Below the pieces are notes generated by a model. The model was not told the origin of the DNA, did not search any database, and was given only the letters and a program-made list of their open reading frames with translations. A stretch of 22,087 nucleotides of DNA, taken from assembly GCA_964472545.1 (NCBI GenBank), contig CAYYNP010000167.1, positions 1-22,087 of the forward strand, written 5' to 3'. Position numbers and translations under genes: made by a program. The DNA comes from CAYYNP01 sp964472545. Lineage in GTDB: Bacteria > Planctomycetota > Planctomycetia > Pirellulales > Thermoguttaceae. This document shows, one piece after another, positions 7,994 to 16,300 of the stretch (its first letter is position 1; every line of letters begins with the position of its first letter).

Positions 7994-9237
7994 CTTCGCA
8001 GCCGTGAATTGGTGTTGGCTCAGTTGATCTGCAAGTGCGGCCTGTCGCAATCGTCTGTAATCGAAGCGATACACCGCAACTGGTTGCTGACGCGGGCTGC
8101 GCGTGGACGCCTCGGGGAACTCGGCCACCGGGCGGCCGGCCGCTGCGATCAGCCAGCGCAACGTTTGGGCTCGGCCGCTGTCGAAGGTGAGTTCCGCGGG
8201 CTGCACGACCAGGTACGCCAATTGCCGATCGTCCAACGCCGCCGGGGCGCGGTCGTAAGTATAGGCCGTTCGGCCCGAATAGAGCCCGGCCCAGCCGACG
8301 GTGTCCAACACGGCGCCGGGCGTGTCTTGCGCGGCCAGCCAATCGCCGGCTTCGCGGTGGCCGCGGTGGCTATCGTGCAGCGAGCGAAACGTCCGCGGCA
8401 GGCAGGCCAGCCCGATCAACAAGACGATACCCGCCGTAAGCGGTGCTCGCTGCCGTGCCATACGCCGAGCGAGTTCGACGGCCCCATAACCGGCCGCTGC
8501 GATGCCCGCCACGACCAGCGGCAGCAAGTGCCGACAGTCGAGATAACCCTCCGCCGCGGCAAAGTGAATCACCACCAACGAGAAGACCACGTAGAAGACT
8601 TGAATCAGCCGGGCGGCCGGCGAGCGGGCTTGCCGGCGCAACAGCCACGCTCCCCAAAGCGCCAATCCGCCGATCCAGAAGCCGAACGCCCCGGTCAGCT
8701 TCCGCACAAATCGCCACGCGGCGGCCGGATAGCCGCGGTGCCGAATGCTCTGCGTCGGCTCCTTCGCATCGAACGCCATCGGCTGCCCGTCGGGCAATCG
8801 CCATCGGGGACGGGAGTCTCCTTCATCCAAACCCACGTCCCCGCCGATCTTCCTCAGGCCGCTGGAATTATCGGACAACGCATCCATACGATGGGGAAGG
8901 AGACTCCCGTCCTCTTCGCCCGCGCGGCTCTTCTCAATGTCTTCTCTCACGCTCACGACTTCCGCCCGACCCAACAGCCGAGCAACCGCCGCGGCAGGCG
9001 TCCGATCTTCGGCAACAATCAAGAACGGCCCAAACACGGCAACGAACCCAGCCAAGAACGCCACGCCGGCCAGTACCAATTCCGCCGACGGCCGGCGGGT
9101 CTTGCACTGGAATTGCAGCACAACGAGCGTCGATCCGAACGCGGCTACCAGCACCAGGATTTCGACCCGCGTGAGTGCAGCCGCCGCGGTCGCCAGTCCG
9201 GCGATTACGAGCACTATGTAGCGTCTTGCCGAATGAG
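7982..9237 (-). pseudogene. GT-C glycosyltransferase, 3' part of an interrupted gene
   Basis: This frame carries the C-terminal two-thirds of a polytopic membrane protein. It begins, after the repeat element, with RRYIVLVIAGLATAAAALTR, the usual helix plus TR(P/V)E motif that follows the fourth or fifth helix of GT-C/PMT-like proteins. Further hydrophobic segments follow, then a soluble tail with LDTVGWAGLYSGRTAYTYDR. It is out of frame with the 5' part at 9356-9864. A GTG at 9214 could in principle restart translation, but no ribosome binding site is seen. Removing 9226-9356 joins both parts into one frame of 583 residues, a normal size for the family. A 105-bp stretch (8808-8912) with perfect 17-bp inverted ends adds 35 polar residues in frame. 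The last codons and TAG lie in the tandem repeat. Confidence 0.8.
8808..8912. repeat. 105-bp segment with perfect 17-bp inverted ends inside the GT-C gene
   Basis: GGACGGGAGTCTCCTTC at 8808-8824 is the exact reverse complement of 8896-8912, with a 71-bp interior. The segment is 35 codons long and stays open on the minus strand. It encodes a polar, non-membrane insertion between hydrophobic segments. No convincing target duplication was found. Confidence 0.75.
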
Positions 9238-9361
9238 TGGGGTGGCTGGGCTCGAGCGCAGCGAGCCCCCAGTTGGGTCCATTCTGGGTTATACCCCCCT
9301 TTTCCTCGGGTGTGGCCTATGCGGGGGGGGGGCGGCGCTCGACCCCAGCCACCCCTTTGCC
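9226..9361. mobile_element. 126-bp palindromic element (MITE/REP-like) with 5-bp target duplication
   Basis: The element spans 9231-9356. TTGCC flanks it at 9226-9230 and 9357-9361. Inside, 21-bp ends are inverted copies with one mismatch: 9239-9259 (GGGGTGGCTGGG, then CTCGAGCGC) and 9335-9355. The left arm contains a nested hairpin, GGCTCG/CGAGCC around AGCGCAG. A G10 run lies at 9323-9332. It encodes no protein. Deleting 9226-9356 (131 bp) restores the reading frame of the surrounding GT-C gene exactly at GRLRA/RRYIV. A related copy lies at 13223-13299. Confidence 0.85.
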
Positions 9362-9864
9362 CTCAGCCGCCCCGCTGTTGTGCGCCCATTGAGGTATTCC
9401 ACCATACCCCAGAGCGCCACGGCCAAGAACAGCAGATGCATGCTATCGCTAATCCCGTCGGCTCCCAGCCGGGTGACTTCCGGCAACAGGCAGAAGAAGA
9501 ACGTCGCGGCGATGGCGGCCTTCAGCCCGGCCAATCGCCTGCTGAGTAGAAACACGGGTATCACGGCCAACACCAACGGGACGGCCGCCGCAAGCTGTGC
9601 CGCTTCGGCCCACAACGTCGGCCGTTGGCCACCGGTCCATAACAGACCCTCCTGGACCACCCAAATCCAGACGGGAAACAGCGATTGTTCCCGCTGCGTG
9701 TGGATCGTCGCCGCCACGCCCTCTCGATCGATCTGCTGAGCCACCGTCACAAACCGCACGGCATCCAACGCCGTGGTCCGCGCGCGTCGAATCACACCCA
9801 TCTGCACCAAAGACGCCAGCCCCACCAGGGCCGCGAGGATCACGATTTGCCGTCTGCCGTGCAT
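9289..9864 (-). pseudogene. GT-C glycosyltransferase, 5' part of an interrupted gene
   Basis: From the ATG at 9864 the frame encodes a signal-anchor (IVILAALVGLASLVQMGV), then a loop with DAVRFVTVAQQIDREG, as in GT-C/ArnT-like proteins where an acidic first loop is functional. Helices follow (about residues 80-107 and 112-154), ending YLNGRTTAGRLRA. After that the reading frame enters the inserted repeat, runs through Pro/Arg-rich nonsense and stops at TAA (9291-9289). An in-frame GTG at 9897 is an alternative start; neither has a good ribosome binding site. The truncated product, with a few helices and no C-terminal domain, is unlikely to be active. It is the first gene of the divergent pair with the plus-strand membrane protein at 10286. 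Confidence 0.8.
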
Positions 9865-10285
9865 GCGTGGGGGCCCGCCGAAATAGGTGTACGCCACGGC
9901 TTTGCAGCAGCGGTGGCGCCTGCATCGAGCGTAGAAATCGACCTACGCGGCAATGGCACACCTAGCGCGCGGCGGCAAGAGCGTATCCCCGCACGCGGAT
10001 CAGGTCAATCCAACCTGGCCGGGAAGGCGAGAATGAAGCGGCAAGGAGGTTTATGCGGCCATTAGGTTCTAGTTGGATTACACAGGCAGGGTAACTTGCG
10101 TGCCCTGCAAGAACTCCCCTACTCCCTCCCGACCCTCAGCACAAGAAATGCCGACACTGTTCGGGGAGCCCGAATACTCTGCCCTCCCCAAACGACCTTG
10201 ATTACCCACGGTCGGTCCGGTTTTCCTCTTGCGCAAAACGACCCTGGCCGTTATCATTGGCGACCCGAACGACAGGGAACCCAAC
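9865..10285. other. Divergent intergenic region
   Basis: This region should hold promoters for the minus-strand GT-C gene and the plus-strand membrane protein gene. A 6-bp inverted repeat, GCAGGG/CCCTGC, lies at 10086-10091 and 10103-10108. AAGGAGG at 10043-10049 precedes an ATG by only 3 nt and a 13-codon frame; it is not supported as a gene. No structured RNA was recognised. Confidence 0.5.
10229..10257 (+). promoter_or_regulatory. Possible sigma70-like promoter of the membrane protein gene
   Basis: TATCAT (10252-10257) matches the -10 consensus at five of six positions. It lies 17 bp after TTGCGC (10229-10234), a weak -35. Transcription would start near 10264, leaving a short leader with AGGGAA before the GTG at 10286. 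It argues against translation from the in-frame TTG at 10229. Confidence 0.3.
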
Positions 10286-11515
10286 GTGTCTCTGCGATCT
10301 TCCCATCAGTTCCGCCGCAGCGGACAGCGTGACCCGCGACGGCGCCGGCTGCTGACCGACGATCTTTCCATACCCGTTCGCGATGATCTTGCGCGCGAGA
10401 CGCCCGTTGCGGCTCCCCACAAGAATCCGGTGGAAACCCCCCAGAAATACGGAGACTCCGTTCTCATGGACGAGCCCATTCGGCTGATCGATCTGGTTCC
10501 CAGGCGATTGACGGTGTTTGGGTTGCTGCTGTTGGTCGGATTGGCTGCGGTGGCGGGGCTGGAGCTGCTCTATTACTGGGCATCGATCCCCGGCGTGGCC
10601 GGCGCCACCACCGACGGGCGGATCGCCGCGCTGGACCTCGACGGCGAGGGGAGCTTGGCGGTTTGGTTCTCGTCGGCCATGTTGAGCCTGTCCGCAGCCG
10701 CGGCAGTGATCGTCTACACGGTCCGCCGCCACCGCACCGACGACTACCACGGCAACTACCGCATCTGGCTCTGGGCCGCCATGTGCTGGCTGTTGATGAG
10801 CATCGACGAGACCTCCAGCCTGCACGAAGGCTTCAAGGAGATGATGGCTGGCGTGACGGGCGTCAGCCCGGGCATCGACGGATCGATGTGGTGGGTCATC
10901 CCTTACTTCTTCCTACTGGGCGCGGTCGGCTCGCGGCTGCTGGTCGACATGTGGCCGTGCCGGCTCTCCAGCGCCGCCCTGTTGACGGCCGGATCGTGCT
11001 ACGCCGTGGCCGTGGTGGCCCAACTACAGTGGATCTTGCCCGAAAGCGGCGCCCGCGGGGTGATGCTCGAGGAGGGCGCCGAATTGGGCGGCAACGTATT
11101 GCTGTTGTTGGCCATGGGCTTGCACGCTCGCTACGTGATCCTCGACGCCGAGGGTGTCATCCCACCCCGCCGGCGGCGCGTGCGGCGGCGGAAGATCGTC
11201 GAGGAAGAAGAGGAAGAGGCCCGCTACGAGATCGAGGGCACGTTGTCGGGCGAGTGGCTCCACGTCGACACGGCCCACGCCGCACCGCAGCCGGCATCAT
11301 CTCGCACCGCAACGACTCGCGCCGCGGCCAAGAAGAAACGGAAGGCCCGCGCCGCCGCGGCCGTCCATCCCGCCTTTGCCGAACCCGAGCCGGAAGAAGA
11401 ACCGGTCGCGTCGCCCGTCCAGCGCAAGCTGACCAAGCAAGAGAAGAAGGCCCTGCCGCGGGCCGCGCGCGGGGTCGGCTGTCCGGGGGGGCGGCCTGCC
11501 CCGGGGCCGGGGTGA
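10286..11515 (+). CDS. Six-helix conserved membrane protein with charged C-terminal tail
   Basis: The family is not one I can name; the layout is that of a conserved planctomycete hypothetical. From the GTG at 10286 the product has 409 residues: a basic N-terminal stretch (about 1-70), six hydrophobic segments (roughly 75-97, 123-145, 159-172, 201-217, 228-249 and 269-284), and a cytoplasmic-looking tail with RRRRVRRRK, a run of six Glu, and KKKRKAR. The polar motif SIDETSSLHEGFKE (172-185) just after the third helix is striking and could be a functional site. Start choice: AGGGAA ends 6 nt before the GTG; an ATG at 10466 (GGAG 11 nt upstream) is a serious alternative that would remove the N-terminal 60 residues. 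The Gly/Pro-rich last 15 residues run into GC-rich repeat-like DNA and may not be ancestral. Confidence 0.72.
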   Translation: MSLRSSHQFRRSGQRDPRRRRLLTDDLSIPVRDDLARETPVAAPHKNPVETPQKYGDSVLMDEPIRLIDLVPRRLTVFGLLLLVGLAAVAGLELLYYWASIPGVAGATTDGRIAALDLDGEGSLAVWFSSAMLSLSAAAAVIVYTVRRHRTDDYHGNYRIWLWAAMCWLLMSIDETSSLHEGFKEMMAGVTGVSPGIDGSMWWVIPYFFLLGAVGSRLLVDMWPCRLSSAALLTAGSCYAVAVVAQLQWILPESGARGVMLEEGAELGGNVLLLLAMGLHARYVILDAEGVIPPRRRRVRRRKIVEEEEEEARYEIEGTLSGEWLHVDTAHAAPQPASSRTATTRAAAKKKRKARAAAAVHPAFAEPEPEEEPVASPVQRKLTKQEKKALPRAARGVGCPGGRPAPGPG

Positions 11516-11627
11516 CCGGGTGCCGGGGTGACAAGGGGTAGCGCGTCGTGGCAGAATACGCTCTCGGGTAGACTCGTGCGTATCCGTATGCAGTTCGCCG
11601 CCCGCCACTCCAGTCTCCCAACTCCCC

Positions 11628-13187
11628 ATGACCATCCGCACCCGATTCGCTCCCAGTCCGACCGGCTACCTCCACATTGGCGGCGTTCGTACGGCGTTGT
11701 TCTGCTGGCTGTTTGCCCGGCGTCACGGCGGCCAGTTCATTCTTCGCATCGACGACACCGACCGGCAGCGGAACGTCGACGAGGCGTTGGCGCCGATCTT
11801 GCACGGCCTACGATGGCTGGGGATCGATTGGGACGAGGGGCCCGAGGTGGGCGGTCCGTGCGGGCCGTATTACCAATCACAACGTGCCGAGCTTCACGCG
11901 GCGGCCGCCGAGAAACTGCTTGCATCGGGGCATGCCTACCACGACTACGCCACGCCCGAAGAACTCCAGGCCGAACGGGAAGCGGCGCAGAAGGAGAAAC
12001 GCACGTTCGTCTATAGCCGCCGCTTCATGGCCGAAACGCCGGAAGATCGGGCCCGGTTCGAGGCCGAGGGCCGCCTAGCCGTCGTTCGGTTGAAGATGCC
12101 CCGCGAGGGGAAGCTGGTGATCGACGACCTGGTTCGAGGACAGGTCGAGTTCGAATGGGCGCGGGAACAGGACCACGTCATCCAGCGGGCCGACGGCTCC
12201 TGCCTCTATCACCTGGCCAGCGTGGTCGACGATCACGAGTTCGCCGTCTCGCACGTCGTCCGCGCCGAGGAACACCTCTCGAACACCCCGCGGCAGATCT
12301 TCATCTCCCGGTCGCTCGGCTACGAGCTGCCGGCCTTCGCCCATCTGCCGTGTGTGGCCGAGCCGGGCAGCAAGACGAAGCTCAGCAAGCGGAAGCTGGC
12401 AAAGTATCTCAAGAACCGCGACTTCGCCAAGCTGCTCGAACACGGGCAGGGCATCGCCGAGGCCATGGGATGTGCAGCCGATCCGGAAACGTTCAACCCG
12501 GTAATCGTCGATTTCTACGAGCAGACCGGCTATCTGAGCGAGGCGCTGATAAACTACCTGGCCCTGCTGGGCTGGTCGCTCGACGACAAAACGGAGCACT
12601 TCACACGCGAGCAACTCATCGAGAGTTTTTCGCTCGAACGCGTCAATAAGGCGGCCGCCAGTTTTGATCCTGCCAAGCTGCTGGCCTTTCAAGAACGCCA
12701 CATGCTGCAGGTTCCGACCGAGCAGAAGGTCGACCTGGTGCTGCCGTTCCTGCAGCAGGCTGGGTTGATCGACGAGGTAGACGATGTCGTGCGGCAACGC
12801 GTGGCACAAATCGTCGAGGCCGCCGGCGATCGCATCAAGGTCAGCGGCGATATCCTCGATTATCGCGACTTCTTCCTTCACGATGACGAATTGAGCTACG
12901 ACCCGAAGGCCTTTGAAAAGCGGCTTCGCAAACCGGCCGACGCGGCCAAGTTGCTGACGAAGTTTCGCGACCGCCTGGCCGACGCCGAGCCGTTCGACGC
13001 CGCCGGGCTCGACCGGCTGTTGCACGAGTTCGTCGAGGCCGAAGGCATCAAGATCGGCCAGGTAATCCACGCCATCCGCGTGGCCACGACCGGCAAGGCG
13101 GTCGGCTTCGGGCTGTTCGACGCCCTGGCGATCCTCGGCCGCGAGAGTTGCCTGCGACGGATCGAGCGGGCGCTGGGCCAGGTGTGA
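11628..13187 (+). CDS. gltX: Glutamyl-tRNA synthetase
   Basis: The cytoplasmic class I synthetase charges tRNA(Glu) with glutamate. The N-terminus reads TRFAPSPTGYLHIGGVRTAL with the HIGH-type motif at residues 16-19, and the KMSKS equivalent is KLSKR (251-255). The conserved RAEEHLSNTPRQ segment (212-223) and the C-terminal anticodon-binding region are present. Length (519) is somewhat above the usual 465-500. The excess lies directly after KLSKR: about 46 residues separate it from YLSEALINYLALLGWS (302-317), where E. coli-type enzymes have about 13. The Cys-rich zinc site of many GluRSs is absent (AYHDYATPEEL at 103-112 instead of a CYC pattern). The ATG has no obvious Shine-Dalgarno. It lies 112 bp after the membrane protein gene and ends 36 bp before a palindromic repeat that may terminate transcription. 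Confidence 0.96.
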   Translation: MTIRTRFAPSPTGYLHIGGVRTALFCWLFARRHGGQFILRIDDTDRQRNVDEALAPILHGLRWLGIDWDEGPEVGGPCGPYYQSQRAELHAAAAEKLLASGHAYHDYATPEELQAEREAAQKEKRTFVYSRRFMAETPEDRARFEAEGRLAVVRLKMPREGKLVIDDLVRGQVEFEWAREQDHVIQRADGSCLYHLASVVDDHEFAVSHVVRAEEHLSNTPRQIFISRSLGYELPAFAHLPCVAEPGSKTKLSKRKLAKYLKNRDFAKLLEHGQGIAEAMGCAADPETFNPVIVDFYEQTGYLSEALINYLALLGWSLDDKTEHFTREQLIESFSLERVNKAAASFDPAKLLAFQERHMLQVPTEQKVDLVLPFLQQAGLIDEVDDVVRQRVAQIVEAAGDRIKVSGDILDYRDFFLHDDELSYDPKAFEKRLRKPADAAKLLTKFRDRLADAEPFDAAGLDRLLHEFVEAEGIKIGQVIHAIRVATTGKAVGFGLFDALAILGRESCLRRIERALGQV

Positions 13188-13222
13188 AACGGCGGTCCAG
13201 CCTCTGTCGATAGGAGACTTCC

Positions 13223-13299
13223 GGGTGGCTGGGGCAGAGCGCAGCGGTGCCCCAGCGCCTCGGCCTCTGGGGCACCGTTGCGTTCTGCCCCAGCCACCC
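13223..13299. repeat. 77-bp palindromic repeat in a convergent gap, possible bidirectional terminator
   Basis: Arms 13223-13254 and 13268-13299 are 32-bp inverted copies with two mismatches, around a 13-bp loop. Each arm starts GGGTGGCTGGGG and has a nested hairpin, GGGGCA/TGCCCC around GAGCGCAGCGG. It is the same family as the element in the GT-C gene at 9231-9356. It lies between the ends of gltX and the giant minus-strand gene, where such a hairpin could stop transcription from both sides; no T-run is present, so that role is inferred. Confidence 0.85.
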
Positions 13300-13317
13300 A
13301 TCTGTTGCCACGTGCTG

Positions 13318-16300
13318 CTAAAACGCCTCCTGGGCCTGCACCCCCTTCTGGTCGCTTTCGTAGACCTTCTGCAGCATGTCGGTCTGCTCGCGCTGGAACT
13401 CGAAGTTGTCGCGCTGCAACCCCTCCAGCAGCGCGTCGTCCGGGGCGGCGGCCGCATCGGCAGGGGCCTCCACGGCGGCCGGCTCGACGCCAACCGGTCC
13501 CAACGTCGTTTCGCCACGGAAGAAGGCGTAGTGCGGCGTGGTGCTTTGGGCGATCACCGTGGTCGTGCCGCGGATGCCGTCGGCGATGTAGACGCCGCGC
13601 AGATCGGTCTCACCCGAAAGGAAATCTTCGTTGTGAGTGCCGATGACTTTCACGTGAACGTCGGCCACGTAACTGTCGGTGGTGGTGTCTTTGACCGTCG
13701 TCCGCACGCGGCCGCTGCTGGGATCCTCTTGGACTTCGACCTTCAGCGGCGAAACCAACGCCAATCCGCTGGCGTGGAGGTTTTCGCCGCGGCAGACGAC
13801 CAGGTAGGCGCCTTCCTTCTTCAACGGCAGCTTCAACGCGTGGGTGCGGTCGCGGTAGTCGCGGCCGTCGCCCAACGAAACCGTCGCCTCGTGGTACGGG
13901 CGGATGCCGGCCAGATTGATCTGGGTGATGCCGCCGAGATTCTGCTTCAACAGACCAAACTTCATCAGGTCGATCCGATAGACCTTCGCGTCGCAGGCGG
14001 CGATGTTGCGGAACTTCAGTTTCAGTTCGGCCGGTTCGCCGGGCACGAACGTGGAGACCTCCGGCAGCTCGATCGCTTTGCGGGTGAAGTAGTCGATCGA
14101 CTGCTTGGCGTCGGCGAAACGGTCCTCGACGCGGCGATACTCTTCGATCGCATCGGCCGCCTGGCCCAGGCTATGGTGGACCTGGCCGAGGATGTAGATC
14201 GCCCGCCATTTGTTGCGGCTTTCGACTTGCCGGCCGGTCGTCTCGTCGGTCCGCATCGCTTCGGCCACCTTGCGGCACATCGACAAGGCCGATTCGTGCT
14301 CGCCGGTGGCAAAGTGGCAATAGCCGATGATGTACCAGTAGCTGTCCAGCATGTCGCTCTTGGGATATCGCTTCGCATAGCGATTGCACGCGGCGGTGGC
14401 CTGATCGTAGGCCTTCAACTCGAGCAATGCATTGGCCGTCGAGAACGCAGCCTGGTCGGCGGCCGGGTCGTCGGGATAGGCGGTCAAGAACGTCTCGAGC
14501 ATCGCCCAGGCGCGGCGGATCAGGTCGACCCGATTGACCTTCTGCTTGCGCAGGTTCTCATCGTCGGCGGCTTCGGGCGCTTTGGCGTAGACCCGCTGGG
14601 CCAGGGCGTAAGTGGCCGAGGCGATGTAGCCTTCCGGCGGATACTCGCGCAGCAGGCGGCCCATCACCTCGACGCTGCGGAGGAACTCGCCCTGCGACTG
14701 GAGGAACCCGGCCACGCCGCTTTCCCGCATGAAACTGCCCTCGACCGTGGCGCGGAAGATCAGGTAGCTGCGTTCGTACTCGCCCATCTCGTGATACGCC
14801 CGGCCGACTTTGACGATCTTGTCGAACGGGATCTCGGCGGCCGGCCACTTCTCTTTGATGATCTCGAAGTATTTGACCACGGCAGCCGGCGGGCCGATTT
14901 CGAGGTGGGCGTCCAGGAGCATCTCAACGGAATGCTTGTAGACGTTGGCATCGAGATTCCATTTGGCCAACAGCTCGGTCAAGTGCTTGCTGGACGTGGC
15001 CATCTCCTCCTTGTCGAAATAGTGTTTTCCCAGTTCGTAGAGTTCCTGCGGCGTGAGGCGATACTTGTCGGCACTCTTGGCACCACGTGCCAACACAGTC
15101 ATCGACTTCGGCTCGGAGACGACCAACTGCTCCGGCCGATGGGCGTTGCGGATCACCGTCGGCCCGGCCCGATACTCGCCGGGCAGGTAGCCGAACAGTT
15201 CGTAGCGGATCGTGCCGATGCTCCGCCGGCTGCCGACGTAGAACGTGATCGCGCCGGGCGAGACCTCGAACCGCTCGAACGGCCCACTGACCGATTTCTC
15301 GATCACCGTGGTGCCGGCGGGAATCGGCTCGGTGATCACCAGATACTCGAGCTGCTGCTCGGGCGTGTTGTTGGCCACGTGGCGGCGGATGTACAATTCG
15401 ACCAGTCCGCGGCGGCCGGTGGACAACTGCGTCAAGGGGTTCTTGAACGACGTGTAACTGCCCGAGAGCACGCCGAAGCCGCGCGGTACTTCGCGGCCGT
15501 CGACCTCCAGCGGTGCCGGCTCGTACGTGCGGCGGACTTCCCAATCCTGCGTCGTGCTCTTGAGCTTCTCGGCCGGCACGAAACCGCCCAGGATACACTG
15601 ATACGTATAGCGCCCGCGGCCGGTGATCTGGAAGTTGATCCGCTGCTTGCCGTCGGCCAACAGCGCCGCGGGCACGTCGATCGTCTGCGTGCCGGCGGCC
15701 GGATCGATATCGAGCACGGCGGCCTCTAGCTCGTTGACGAAGACCTCGAGCTTGTAGCGCTCGCCTTCAAAACGGCTCTCGGCGAACCAGCGGCAGAGCG
15801 CCATCGCGGCCGGGCCGGTGGCCTTGTCGGGCGCGAAGCGGTGGCCCGTGCGGTGGGCCAAGAGCCAATCGATCAGGCCTTTGAGTTCGGGGGCCTGCGG
15901 GGCGACCTCTTGCAGCCCCAGAGCATACAACGCCCGCAACTCGGCCGGCGAATGGCTCCACGGCAGGCAGCCGTTGGCGGCCGTGCGGCGCGAGGTCGGC
16001 GCGTCGAGGTCTTGTTGGGCCAAGAGATCGAGCAACTCCTTGGCGGTGGCGTCGCGGTCCATCGCGGCAAAGGCCAGCGCCAGCTTGGCCAACGCGGCCG
16101 TGGAGAGTGCCGGGCGGCTGCGATAGAGCCGATTGGCCAACGCAAAATCACCCTCGCCGGCGGTGGCCAGCGCGTGCAGCAGGATCGCCTTGCTCTCGTA
16201 GTCGCTATTGTCGGTGGCGGCCACTTGCTGGCGGAGATACGCCCGGGCCTTGTTGTAAGTGGCCTCGGGCACGGTGTATCCGGCCTGCTTGGCCAAGGCC

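Noticed and set aside
8798..8920. TCGCC direct repeats around the 105-bp palindrome as a target duplication
   Set aside because: Using them gives a 118-bp insert, which would have shifted the frame, and they do not abut the inverted ends; probably chance.
6379..9739. Long plus-strand open frames opposite the two GT-C genes
   Set aside because: They are Arg/Gln/Pro-rich antisense shadows with no domain signal; the minus strand has hydrophobic helices and conserved motifs.
10033..10092. Tiny frames near AAGGAGG that might be a leader peptide
   Set aside because: Spacing to the ATG is only 3 nt, the frames are 10-13 codons, and no downstream attenuator structure or amino acid run supports a leader role.
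13225..15729. Long plus-strand open frame opposite the giant gene
   Set aside because: It is antisense to a clearly coding frame with recognised domains; such long shadows are common at this GC content and its composition is Arg/Gly/Val-rich without domains.
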